Shown: positions 24,862 through 33,529 of the stretch, piece by piece
Layout: each line of letters begins with the position of its first letter
Position numbering within the stretch: the first letter of the stretch is position 1
Assembly (NCBI GenBank): GCA_024229195.1
Contig: JAAESS010000109.1
Span: 1-41,286, forward strand
DNA: 41,286 nt
From: Flavobacteriales bacterium
Lineage (GTDB): Bacteria > Bacteroidota > Bacteroidia > Flavobacteriales > Flavobacteriaceae
Reading direction: 5' to 3'
Notes under the pieces: generated by a model
What the model saw: only the letters and a program-made list of their open reading frames with translations
Databases searched by the model: none
What the model was told of the DNA's origin: nothing
Translations under genes and position numbers: made by a program

Positions 24862-27825
24862 ATGAAACAATTTAAGCTAATTGCATATACGCTGAGTATT
24901 ATATTGTTTGTCAGTTGTAAAAACGCTGATAACCAGAACGAGTATATCGCATCTCAATTTACGGATGATAACGGGTATAACTTTGAAACGGTGTCTAATG
25001 ACCCTACGGGGTTGAGATTGTATACTTTAGATAATGGATTGAAAGTATATCTCAGTCAAAATAAAGATGAACCAACTATCCAGACGTTTATACCTGTGAG
25101 AGCCGGATCAAATTATGATCCGAAGGAAAGTACCGGACTGGCGCATTATCTTGAGCACATGGTATTTAAGGGTACTGATAAAATTGCAACAATAGACTGG
25201 GAAAAAGAAGAACTCTTGATTGCTGAAATTTCTGATCTTTATGAAAAACATAAAGCGGAGCCGGACGCTGATAAAAAACAAGTTATTTACAGACAAATAG
25301 ATAGTTTGTCATATGTAGCCTCCGGATATGCAGTTGCCAATGAATATGATAAAATGGTGAGCCTGCTGGGAGCTTCAGGAACTAATGCGCATACTTGGTA
25401 TGAAGAAACGGTTTATAAAAATAAAATTCCTGCAAATGAATTGGATAAATGGGCATCATTAGAAAGTGAGCGATTTGGAAAATTAGTTTTGCGTTTGTTT
25501 CACACTGAATTAGAAGCGGTGTATGAAGAATTTAACAGAGGTCAGGATAATGATGCTTGGAAAGCAAATGATGAAATGATGGCGGCTTTATTTCCAACCC
25601 ATCCATACGGCCAGCAATCAACCATTGGAACCAGTGAACATCTTAAGAATCCATCGATGGTCTCTATTAATAACTACTTTGATAAATACTACGTTCCTAA
25701 TAATATGGCGGTGGTTTTAGTTGGAGATATTGAGTTTGATAAAACCATTCAGAAAATTGATGAAACTTTTGGAAAACTAGAGTTTAAAGAAGTAGAGCAT
25801 CCTGTTCTGCCAAAAGAAGAGCCGTTAAATGGCATTAGTGTTCGAGAAGTGTTAGGACCAAAAAATGAAAATGTTTCTATTGCTTTTAGAACAGGGGGTA
25901 TTGGTACTGATGATGAAAAATATATTACACTTATTGATATGATTCTTGCAAATAGCAGTGCAGGATTGATGGATTTAAATTTGAATCAAAAGCAATTGGT
26001 TCAGAATGCAACTTCATCACCATTTTTTCAAAATGATTATGGTGTGTTAACTTTCTCAGGAATTCCAAAAGCGGATCAATCTTTAGACGAAGTAAAAGAT
26101 TTGATGTTAGAGCAGGCTGAGAAAATTAAAAAAGGTGAATTTGATGATTGGATGATCGATGCCGTTGTAAATGATTTAAAACTTAGTGAGACAAGACGTT
26201 ATGAAAATTCTACAGCATTGGCATCAATGTACTATAACGCCTTTATACATAAGCAAAACTGGAATGATAAAGTGCAATTTTTAGACGATTTAAAGAAAAT
26301 TTCTAAAGATGAATTGGTTGCTTTTGCAAATAAATTCTTTACTGATAATTATGTTGTCGTTTATAAAAGACAGGGAGTAGATAAGGATATTGCCAAAGTA
26401 GAAAATCCGGGAATTACACCAATTCAGATAAACAGAGGAGCAGAATCGGAATATTTAAAAGAATTTAATCAGATTGAATCTTCTGAATTACAGCCTTTAT
26501 TTGTTGATTATAAAAAAGAAATTCAAAAAGAAAAACTGGATAGTGGTATAGAAATGTCATACATCAAAAATAAAAATAATGACTTGTTTAATTTGAACAT
26601 CATTTTTGATATGGGTAAGGACAATGACAAAAAGTTAACTTTAGCTGTTGGTTATCTGGATTACCTGGGAACAGACAAATATACTGCTGAGGAGTTGAAA
26701 AAGGAATTTTATAAGCTCGGAGTGAACTACAGTGTAAATGCAGGTAGCGATCGTTCTTATATTACCATTTCGGGGTTACAAGAGAACATTGATAAAGGTT
26801 TAGAACTGTTAGAACATTTAATGAGCAATGTTACAGTAGATCAAGAAGCTTATGATAAATATGTACTCAGTATACTAAAAGGGAGAGAAGATGGAAAAAC
26901 ACAAAAAGGAAATATCCTGAGCAATGGTTTAATGTCATTCGCACAATATGGGGAAGACTCAAGATTGAGAAATATCTATTCTGTTGATGAATTAAAGAAT
27001 ATGGATCCATCAGAACTTACTGAAATTCTGAAAGATTTAGAAAACTATAAACACCGAATTTTTTATTATGGTAAAGATGTTGAAGCTGCTAAAGTTGCTT
27101 TAAATATGCATCATAATATTCCTGAGACTTTGAAGGATTATCCTGCTGCAAAGCAATACGAACAATTAGCGACTGGTAAGAATGTATATTTTGCAGATTA
27201 TGATATGGTACAATCAGAAATGATTTTTATAGCCAAAGGACAACAGTTCGATCCAAAGAAAATGGCTTTGTCAAATGTGTTTAATTCATATTTTGGATCA
27301 GGATTTTCATCAATAGTAATGCAGGAAATAAGAGAATCCAAAGGATTGGCTTATGCAGTTTCTGCAGGATATTTGCCCTCAGGTAAAAAACAAGACTATG
27401 ACAGAACCTATGCCTATATTGGAACACAAGCCAATAAAGTTCCGGAAGCTGTTGAAGCAATGTTAGGTTTATTAAATAATATGCCAGAATCTGAACAGCA
27501 GTTTATTACTGCCAAAGAATCTGCCCTAAAACAGATTGCAGCTCAAAGAATCACAAAGTCAAATATTTTTTGGAACTATGAGAGTTTGAAAAGAAGGGGT
27601 ATAGACTATGACAATAGGGAAGAGATGTACAAAGAGATTCAGAATATGACCATAGATGATGTGAGTAACTTCTTTGACAAAAACATCAAAGGACAAGATT
27701 ATTCGGTATCGGTTATCGGAAACAAAAAAGATATGGATATGAAGGCATTAGCAAAACTAGGAAAGGTAAATGAAATGGATATTGATTACTTATTTAACTA
27801 TCAGGAAACTGAAGTGAAGCAGTAA
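24862..27825 (+). CDS. M16 family (insulinase/pitrilysin) metallopeptidase lipoprotein
   Basis: Envelope zinc peptidase of 987 residues anchored by lipidation: the N-terminus has a lipoprotein signal (IILFVSC, Cys19). The inverted zinc motif HxxEH is His95-Tyr-Leu-Glu98-His99 in GLAHYLEHMVFKG; a long insertion rich in charge follows before the distal Glu region ELEAVYEEFNRG. The C-terminal half repeats the M16 fold without the zinc motif but with the substrate-gripping pattern (SKGLAYAVSAGYLPSG-like, here ESKGLAYAVSAGY). Such two-halved proteins degrade peptides in a clamshell. Natural substrate unknown. Monocistronic, with its own promoter and terminator. Confidence 0.93.
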   Translation: MKQFKLIAYTLSIILFVSCKNADNQNEYIASQFTDDNGYNFETVSNDPTGLRLYTLDNGLKVYLSQNKDEPTIQTFIPVRAGSNYDPKESTGLAHYLEHMVFKGTDKIATIDWEKEELLIAEISDLYEKHKAEPDADKKQVIYRQIDSLSYVASGYAVANEYDKMVSLLGASGTNAHTWYEETVYKNKIPANELDKWASLESERFGKLVLRLFHTELEAVYEEFNRGQDNDAWKANDEMMAALFPTHPYGQQSTIGTSEHLKNPSMVSINNYFDKYYVPNNMAVVLVGDIEFDKTIQKIDETFGKLEFKEVEHPVLPKEEPLNGISVREVLGPKNENVSIAFRTGGIGTDDEKYITLIDMILANSSAGLMDLNLNQKQLVQNATSSPFFQNDYGVLTFSGIPKADQSLDEVKDLMLEQAEKIKKGEFDDWMIDAVVNDLKLSETRRYENSTALASMYYNAFIHKQNWNDKVQFLDDLKKISKDELVAFANKFFTDNYVVVYKRQGVDKDIAKVENPGITPIQINRGAESEYLKEFNQIESSELQPLFVDYKKEIQKEKLDSGIEMSYIKNKNNDLFNLNIIFDMGKDNDKKLTLAVGYLDYLGTDKYTAEELKKEFYKLGVNYSVNAGSDRSYITISGLQENIDKGLELLEHLMSNVTVDQEAYDKYVLSILKGREDGKTQKGNILSNGLMSFAQYGEDSRLRNIYSVDELKNMDPSELTEILKDLENYKHRIFYYGKDVEAAKVALNMHHNIPETLKDYPAAKQYEQLATGKNVYFADYDMVQSEMIFIAKGQQFDPKKMALSNVFNSYFGSGFSSIVMQEIRESKGLAYAVSAGYLPSGKKQDYDRTYAYIGTQANKVPEAVEAMLGLLNNMPESEQQFITAKESALKQIAAQRITKSNIFWNYESLKRRGIDYDNREEMYKEIQNMTIDDVSNFFDKNIKGQDYSVSVIGNKKDMDMKALAKLGKVNEMDIDYLFNYQETEVKQ

Positions 27826-27844
27826 TTTTTTGTCCATTAACTTT

Positions 27845-27882
27845 AAACACCTCGTATTTGATGACGAGGTGTTTCTTTTTTT
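27845..27882 (+). terminator. Rho-independent terminator after the M16 peptidase
   Basis: An 11-bp stem (27845-27855 with 27864-27874, AAACACCTCGT/ACGAGGTGTTT), 8-base loop, and a T-rich tail, 19 bases after the stop. Confidence 0.9.
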
Positions 27883-27890
27883 ATTCGTAG

Positions 27891-27919
27891 TTGTTGTAAA
27901 ACACAAATTATTATCTTTG
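27891..27919 (+). promoter_or_regulatory. Complete Bacteroidetes-type promoter of fabG
   Basis: TTG (27891-27893), 18 bases, TATCTTTG (27912-27919): a full TTG-N18-TAnnTTTG match, 21 bases before the first ATG. A second TTG directly follows the first. Confidence 0.75.
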
Positions 27920-27940
27920 ATTTTCAAAATCACAAATTAA

Positions 27941-28690
27941 ATGATGAAATTATTAGAAAATAGGACGGCATTGATTACCGGTGCCTCAAGAGGAATTGGG
28001 AGTGGAATAGCTGTTGAGTTTGCAAAACAAGGCGCCAATGTAGCATTTACTTTTAACGCCTCTGTTGAATCTGCAAAGGAACTTGAAAAAGAACTGGAAG
28101 GATATGGTATCAAAGCAAAAGGTTATCAGTCAAATGCTGCTGATTTTGATGCTGCCCAAGAACTGGTCAAGGAGGTGTTAAATGACTTTGGAAGTTTGGA
28201 AATACTGATCAATAATGCGGGTATTACAAAAGATAACCTATTGATGAGAATCTCTGAAGAGGACTTTGATAAAGTCATCGAAGTAAATTTAAAGTCTGTT
28301 TTTAACTTGACTAAAGCTGTTATTCGTCCGATGATGAAACAAAGACAAGGCTCTATCATCAATATGAGTTCTGTAGTTGGTGTTAAAGGAAATGCGGGGC
28401 AGGCCAATTATGCGGCTTCTAAGGCAGGTATTTTAGGTTTTACAAAATCTGTAGCTTTAGAACTTGGGTCACGGAATGTACGATGTAATTCAATTGCGCC
28501 AGGTTTTATTGAAACAGAAATGACAGCAAAATTAGATGAAAAAACTGTGGATGAATGGCGTAAGGCAATTCCTTTGAAAAGAGGAGGTTCACCAGAAGAT
28601 GTAGCCAAAGCCTGTGTCTTTTTAGCTTCTGATATGTCTTCATATATTACAGGCCAAACCCTGAATGTTGATGGAGGTATGCTAACATAA
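27941..28690 (+). CDS. fabG: 3-oxoacyl-[acyl-carrier-protein] reductase
   Basis: SDR enzyme that reduces 3-ketoacyl-ACP with NADPH in fatty acid elongation. 249 residues. Seen: TGASRGIGSGIA (cofactor loop, 13-24), NNAGITKDNLLMRI, the Ser143/Ser144 region in NMSSVVG, Tyr157 and Lys161 in NYAASKAG, and the C-terminal DGGM. Two ATGs in tandem (27941, 27944) begin the frame; either may be used. ITxDNLLMRMxxxxW-like (here ITKDNLLMRISEEDF) is the FabG-specific signature, which favours FabG over a general SDR. Single gene with its own promoter and terminator. Confidence 0.93.
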   Translation: MMKLLENRTALITGASRGIGSGIAVEFAKQGANVAFTFNASVESAKELEKELEGYGIKAKGYQSNAADFDAAQELVKEVLNDFGSLEILINNAGITKDNLLMRISEEDFDKVIEVNLKSVFNLTKAVIRPMMKQRQGSIINMSSVVGVKGNAGQANYAASKAGILGFTKSVALELGSRNVRCNSIAPGFIETEMTAKLDEKTVDEWRKAIPLKRGGSPEDVAKACVFLASDMSSYITGQTLNVDGGMLT

Positions 28691-28713
28691 GAAATTATAA
28701 AAATTGAATAAAG

Positions 28714-28740
28714 AGCAAACCTGTAAAAGGTTTGCTTTTT
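28714..28740 (+). terminator. Rho-independent terminator after fabG
   Basis: A 9-bp stem (28714-28722 with 28728-28736, AGCAAACCT/AGGTTTGCT), 5-base loop and T run, 24 bases after the stop. Confidence 0.88.
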
Positions 28741-28780
28741 AGTATCCGGAAATACTTAAATTATAAGGTATATTTACATA

Positions 28781-28812
28781 TTGTTTTTTAAGATTATAAA
28801 ACCATAAATTTC
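28781..28812 (+). promoter_or_regulatory. Probable promoter of the VWA gene
   Basis: TTG (28781-28783), 21 bases, TAAATTTC (28805-28812), which differs from TAnnTTTG at the last base. It ends 10 bases before the ATG. Confidence 0.4.
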
Positions 28813-28822
28813 GCACTGATCA

Positions 28823-30835
28823 ATGAATACACTCAGCTTTGTTTTGAGTTTGACAGCACTTCTGCTTGCTGGCCTTCTGGTGTATTATCAGTATTTTTTT
28901 AAACAAAAAGTGACAAGAGATTCTAAGCTGCTTGCTGTTCTCAGGTTTGTCAGTATTTTGAGTGTTTTGATGTTGTTGATCAACCCTAAGTTTGAGAAAA
29001 AAGTTGTAGATGTTTCAAAGCCAAAATTATTATTGGCAGTTGATAATTCAGCATCTATATCTTATACTGCGTCGACTGATGTGATCAAATCTATTAAAGA
29101 ACAGTTTTTAGATGATGCCGATCTTAAGGATCGTTTCGACTTGTCGGTTTTTCAATTTGGATCTGGCTTAAGCACAGATACTCTATTGAATTTTAAGGAT
29201 CAGCAAACCAATATTTACAATGTCGTTGAGCAATTGGATGTATTAGCTCAAGCGCAAAATGCTGCAATTGTTATTCCAACAGACGGACATCAAACCTTTG
29301 GAAGAAACTATGCCTATCTAAAAACGAATAATACAGTTTTTCCGGTTGTAATAGGGGATACCATAGAGAATGAAGATATATCTATCAGCAGGATCAATGT
29401 CAATGCCTATGCGACACTTAAGAATAATTTTCCTGTTGAGATATTCTTAAATTCCAGTATAACTAAAAATGTAAGATCCAGATTGTTAGTAGAAAGAAGT
29501 GGAAAGGAACTCTATTCAACTCAAATATTATTTTCACCTGAGGAGGGGGCCAAACACGTCACTTTTTATTTACCTGCAGATAGTATTGGAATGCAACTGT
29601 ATAAGGCAAGACTGATTCCTTTTAAAGATGAGAAGGAAGTGAGAAATAATATTCAGAATTTTGGCGTTGAAGTGTTAGACGAAAAAATAGAGGTGGCCAT
29701 TGTTTACAGCGTAATTCATCCTGACCTTGGCATGATCAAAAGATCCATTGAATCCAACCAGCAACGTAAAGGAACATTAGTGCGCATTGACGAACTTAAA
29801 TCAGATCCGAATAAATATAATTTATTTCTTCTCTATCAACCTAATAGAGATTTTAATGAGTTGTTTGAAGAACTCGAGCGTGATATGAAGAACTATTTTT
29901 TGATTACGGGAAGTCAAACTGATTGGAATTTTTTAAATGAGGTTCAAAGTGATTTTTCAAAAGAAACATCTGGCTCAAACGAAGATTATTTTCCTTCTTT
30001 TCAAGGCGACTTCAATATTTTTTATACTGAAGATATTGGCTTTGAGTCTTTTCCTCCTTTAAAAGGTGAATTTGGTATTATCGATTTTAAGAGCAGTCAT
30101 GAGATTATGATCAGTCAAAAAATTAATAATGTAATCACAGGCCAACCTTTGTTGGCTACATACGGGAATAATGATTTTAAGCGGGTGGTACTTTTTGGAG
30201 AAAATATCTGGAAATGGAGGTCTCAGAGTTTTGGGCTCTACGAGTCATTTGAAAAATTTGATATTTTTTTTAATAGCCTAATTCAGTTTTTACAACTGTC
30301 AGAGCGAAATTCCGAAATGGACATTTATTACAAACCGGTTTACCATGCTCAGGAGCCTATTAAGATTCAAGTCAAAAATTATGACAGTAATCTAAATATT
30401 GAGCTAAATTCAAGATTGACTTTGAGCATTAATGATAGCTCGGATAAAATTCCATTTTACATTAATAATAATTATTATGAGGCTCAGATAAATTCTTTGG
30501 AAACCGGTACATACAGATTTGAGGTAAAAGATTTAGATTCTGATAAATCAAAACAAGGTTCATTTATAGTTGAATCATTTTCATTGGAAGAAGAAAATAC
30601 CCGACCAAATATTGAGGATTTAAAACTGCTGGCAAAGAATTCAGGCGGCCTGCTGGTATATCAGGATCAATTTATGGAACTAAAAACAAATTTGTTGAAT
30701 AAGCCTAAATTCCGATCTACTCAAATTGAACGTAATAAAATAATTTCTTTGATTGATTGGAGGTGGCTTTTAGGTCTAATTGTTTTATCTTTGAGCTTGG
30801 AATGGTTGCTTCGTAAGTACCGAGGTATGATTTAA
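28823..30835 (+). CDS. VWA-like membrane protein of unknown function
   Basis: Inner-membrane protein of 670 residues. Hydrophobic segments at about 4-24 and 37-53 place a large domain outside the cytoplasm, and a third at about 643-662 anchors the C-terminus. The section after the second segment begins LLLAVDNSASIS with Asp74, Ser76 and Ser78 in the DxSxS metal-site (MIDAS) pattern, and IPTDGHQTFG further on supplies the usual second loop; the domain is therefore von Willebrand A-like. Middle and C-terminal regions have beta-rich, Ig-like stretches and a glutamine-amidotransferase-like feel (YNLFLLYQPNRDF, TYGNNDFKRVVLFGENIWKWR). No known partner is named. The prohibitin gene follows 40 bases downstream with no terminator between, so they probably form one operon. 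Confidence 0.75.
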   Translation: MNTLSFVLSLTALLLAGLLVYYQYFFKQKVTRDSKLLAVLRFVSILSVLMLLINPKFEKKVVDVSKPKLLLAVDNSASISYTASTDVIKSIKEQFLDDADLKDRFDLSVFQFGSGLSTDTLLNFKDQQTNIYNVVEQLDVLAQAQNAAIVIPTDGHQTFGRNYAYLKTNNTVFPVVIGDTIENEDISISRINVNAYATLKNNFPVEIFLNSSITKNVRSRLLVERSGKELYSTQILFSPEEGAKHVTFYLPADSIGMQLYKARLIPFKDEKEVRNNIQNFGVEVLDEKIEVAIVYSVIHPDLGMIKRSIESNQQRKGTLVRIDELKSDPNKYNLFLLYQPNRDFNELFEELERDMKNYFLITGSQTDWNFLNEVQSDFSKETSGSNEDYFPSFQGDFNIFYTEDIGFESFPPLKGEFGIIDFKSSHEIMISQKINNVITGQPLLATYGNNDFKRVVLFGENIWKWRSQSFGLYESFEKFDIFFNSLIQFLQLSERNSEMDIYYKPVYHAQEPIKIQVKNYDSNLNIELNSRLTLSINDSSDKIPFYINNNYYEAQINSLETGTYRFEVKDLDSDKSKQGSFIVESFSLEEENTRPNIEDLKLLAKNSGGLLVYQDQFMELKTNLLNKPKFRSTQIERNKIISLIDWRWLLGLIVLSLSLEWLLRKYRGMI

Positions 30836-30875
30836 AAGGCCATTCTGTAAATCAGTTTAAACTAAATAATTTAAG

Positions 30876-31703
30876 ATGGCACAACAACCACAATTGCAAT
30901 TCCCAAAAGGGATATTACCAATAGTATTTATTGGAATCCTTGTATTGATTTTTATTTCAAAATCTACTGTTACACTTGACGCCGGTGAAGCAGGTGTTTT
31001 ATGGAAAAGATTTGGTGGAGGAGTTGTTACGGATCAACCGCCTTTAGGGGAAGGTTTTCATTTAGTAGCACCTTGGAATAAAGTTATTGTTTATGAAACC
31101 AGACAGCAGGAACTTACAGAGAAAATGAAAGTTCTTTCTTCAAATGGTTTAGATATCCAATTAGAGGCAACAGCCTGGTATCAGCCAGTAAGTAATGAAT
31201 TAGGTTTTCTGCATCAAACAAAAGGAACCAACTATTTAGACAGAGTTTTGAAGCCAGCTATGCGTTCTGCAACAAGAAGTGTTGTTGGAAGGTATACTCC
31301 TGAGCAAATTTATTCTTCAAAGAGAGATGCTATTCAGGAAGAAATTTTTGATGAAACGAAAAAGATTGTTGAAGATCAATACATTCAATTGAATGATGTA
31401 CTTGTAAGAGATGTAACACTTCCAACAGCTATTAAAGATGCGATCGAAAGAAAGTTAGGTCAGGAACAGGAATCTTTAGAATATGAATTTAGATTAGAAA
31501 AGGCTCAGAAAGAGGCTGAAAAGCAGCGAATCGAAGCTCAGGGAAAGGCTGATGCCAATAGAATATTGAGTGCATCCCTTACTGATAAAATCCTTCAAGA
31601 TAAAGGTATCGAAGCAACATTAAAATTATCTGAATCACCTAATACGAAAGTTGTAATCGTTGGTGGAGCCGACGGCCTTCCCTTAATTTTAGGTAACAAT
31701 TAG
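30876..31703 (+). CDS. Prohibitin/SPFH-family membrane protein
   Basis: 275-residue SPFH protein with one N-terminal membrane segment (about 13-29) and the prohibitin homology domain: LDAGEAGVLWKRFGGGVV, GLDIQLEATAWYQP, RSVVGRYTPEQIYSSKRDAIQEEI, then the helical coiled coil EYEFRLEKAQKEAEKQRIEAQGKADANR and a hydrophobic C-terminal end. Such proteins form ring- or cage-like membrane assemblies that scaffold proteases and other membrane proteins. It follows the VWA gene on the same strand and ends at a terminator. Confidence 0.92.
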   Translation: MAQQPQLQFPKGILPIVFIGILVLIFISKSTVTLDAGEAGVLWKRFGGGVVTDQPPLGEGFHLVAPWNKVIVYETRQQELTEKMKVLSSNGLDIQLEATAWYQPVSNELGFLHQTKGTNYLDRVLKPAMRSATRSVVGRYTPEQIYSSKRDAIQEEIFDETKKIVEDQYIQLNDVLVRDVTLPTAIKDAIERKLGQEQESLEYEFRLEKAQKEAEKQRIEAQGKADANRILSASLTDKILQDKGIEATLKLSESPNTKVVIVGGADGLPLILGNN

Positions 31704-31732
31704 AAAAGAATAAAGATTTAGAAAGTATAAAG

Positions 31733-31759
31733 AAGGCTGGTGTTTAACCAGCCTTTTTT
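31733..31759. terminator. Terminator between the prohibitin gene and the convergent gene
   Basis: A 9-bp stem (31733-31741 with 31747-31755, AAGGCTGGT/ACCAGCCTT), 5-base loop and T run, 29 bases after the prohibitin stop. Its T run overlaps the stop codon of the reverse-strand gene, so it probably serves both. Confidence 0.88.
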
Positions 31760-32621
31760 AGTAAGAATCTTTAACGTGAATAATGTCTTTTTTCACTTGA
31801 CCTTTTTGTAAAGCCCTGTAGTTTTCATAGCATTCAATGACCGCTTCTATGATCTGCAGATCACTTGCTTTATTGATGAATCTATTCGAGTAATTGCATT
31901 CCGAAAGTAAGTCATTCAATTCTTTACGACTCATGTCGAGATAGTCCATCATGATTTCCCGGCTATATTTCTGCTCCATCATATTTCGCATCTGGTCACC
32001 TTCTTTCATTTTTCTTAGGCGATTCATTTCCTTAGGCTTTTTACCAAACTTATTATACCAGAAGTCAACAGGATTAAATATGGCACCCAGTCCCGAATTA
32101 TAATTTCTATTGTAGGAGTTACCTCTTTCATAGGCCTGGGGTAATCCATTGATATGAATTCGACTATAGGAATCTTGAGGTACGTTTTTAGCATCCACCA
32201 CTAATACACCGATAAGTTTATGAGACTTGATGGTCACTTCTTGAATATTGACAACCTTTTCATGTATGGCGATCTCAAGCTCATTACCTTTTAACAGGTC
32301 ATTCGTAATTTTTAACTTGATTGACTGAAATCCAATGTAGGATATGAAAATAGTATCATTCACTACTGCCGGTATTTCAAACTGACCATTTGTATTTGTA
32401 ATTGTACCATCTACAGAGTTCAAATTTACGACATGAGCACTTTGTAATGGTTTTTTATCATTAATACTAATGATTCGACCTTTGAGAGAGTATATATTAT
32501 CATTCGGCTTTTTGATAACTGTATCAAGCGCCGATGAATTAATGTCTTTGGCCTCAATTTCTTGCGCAGAAACATTAAGACTGATAAAGATCAAAAAAAA
32601 TATACATACAATTTTTTGCAT
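31758..32621 (-). CDS. Exported protein with CarboxypepD_reg-like domain
   Basis: 287 residues, secreted: signal peptide ending in NVSAQ. Residues about 45-125 form a beta-sandwich typical of CarboxypepD_reg_2 (SLKGRIISINDKKPLQSAHVVNLNSVDGTITNTNGQFEIPA, then FISYIGFQSIKL), a domain usually at the N-terminus of SusC/TonB receptors in this phylum, here without any receptor. The rest, about 150-287, is polar and helical (NPVDFWYNKFGKKPKEMNRLRKMKEGDQMRN) and I do not recognise it. The ATG at 32619-32621 is preferred to an in-frame TTG two codons upstream. A weak TATCATTG (32625-32632) might be a -7 box. Confidence 0.82.
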   Translation of the reverse strand: MQKIVCIFFLIFISLNVSAQEIEAKDINSSALDTVIKKPNDNIYSLKGRIISINDKKPLQSAHVVNLNSVDGTITNTNGQFEIPAVVNDTIFISYIGFQSIKLKITNDLLKGNELEIAIHEKVVNIQEVTIKSHKLIGVLVVDAKNVPQDSYSRIHINGLPQAYERGNSYNRNYNSGLGAIFNPVDFWYNKFGKKPKEMNRLRKMKEGDQMRNMMEQKYSREIMMDYLDMSRKELNDLLSECNYSNRFINKASDLQIIEAVIECYENYRALQKGQVKKDIIHVKDSY

Positions 32622-32795
32622 GGGCAATGATACTAAATATTGCGTAAACTATTTGATAAATTATTGTGAAAAATATTGTTCTAAACAAAAATTACTTGAC
32701 ACGAAATGACCTTCATATGTGTCACAGGAATAAGAGACAATGTATTTTCCAGATAAGACAAAAACATTGTTTCTGTTTTTAAGAAAATAATTTAA

Positions 32796-33479
32796 TTATA
32801 ACTTGAAACTTACAATTCCACAATCCATCTCAATAATCTGACCCGACATGCGTTTACTTTTCTCAGAGACCAGAAACTCTGCCATTGCCGCGACATCTTC
32901 AGGTTGCAAATAGTTTTTCATAGGGTGTCTTTCTCGCATTTTCTCTTTGATCATATCATTACGTAGTAATTTATCCGCCAAACTTGTTTCTGTTATGGTG
33001 GGTGCTATGGCGTTGAATCTGACCTGAGCAGCAAGTTCAGCACCCAATGATTTAACAAGCGCTTCAACTCCAGCTTTCGCTACAGCAATACTTGCGTGAT
33101 AAGGCATTCCCATTTTAACTGCAACGGTGCTAAAAAGTACAACGGAAGGATCTGTACCTGCTTTCAAAACCTTTAAATATTTTTGAATAACCCTTACAGC
33201 ACCCAAAACATTAATTTCGAAGTCATTTTCAAAATCTGTTTGGGATAGTCTGTTTACGGGCTTCAAGTTAATACTTCCCGGACAGTAGACCAAAGCGTCC
33301 AAACTGTTCAATTCTGGTAAGTCATCGTTTAAAATGTCACAAGAATAATGAACAATATTAGTTTTAAGATTATCAGGTTCTGTCCGACTGATATTGATTA
33401 TTTCATAAGAACTATTCATCTCGTTGATGATAGCTTTTCCTATCCCTTTACTTCCACCTATGATTAAAACTTTTTTCAT
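32796..33479 (-). CDS. SDR-family protein lacking the catalytic tyrosine
   Basis: 227-residue Rossmann protein. The cofactor loop IGGSKGIGKA (7-16), CPGSI in place of NNAG, Asn90 and Ser117 are present, but the YxxxK motif reads Ile131-Ala-Val-Ala-Lys135: Tyr is replaced by Ile. The nearest Tyr is Tyr127, eight residues before Lys. The protein is otherwise intact and of normal length, so it is not a pseudogene; it may catalyse by another route or act as a cofactor-binding partner. It is last in a reverse-strand run after folE (50 bases). That context suggests a link to pterin or flavin chemistry, but this is inference. A TTTGTTCAA motif sits directly before the start. Confidence 0.85.
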   Translation of the reverse strand: MKKVLIIGGSKGIGKAIINEMNSSYEIINISRTEPDNLKTNIVHYSCDILNDDLPELNSLDALVYCPGSINLKPVNRLSQTDFENDFEINVLGAVRVIQKYLKVLKAGTDPSVVLFSTVAVKMGMPYHASIAVAKAGVEALVKSLGAELAAQVRFNAIAPTITETSLADKLLRNDMIKEKMRERHPMKNYLQPEDVAAMAEFLVSEKSKRMSGQIIEMDCGIVSFKL

Positions 33480-33529
33480 ACTATTTGTTCAACCGACTTC
33501 TATTTGCTAAAAATATTATCGATTAGTTT

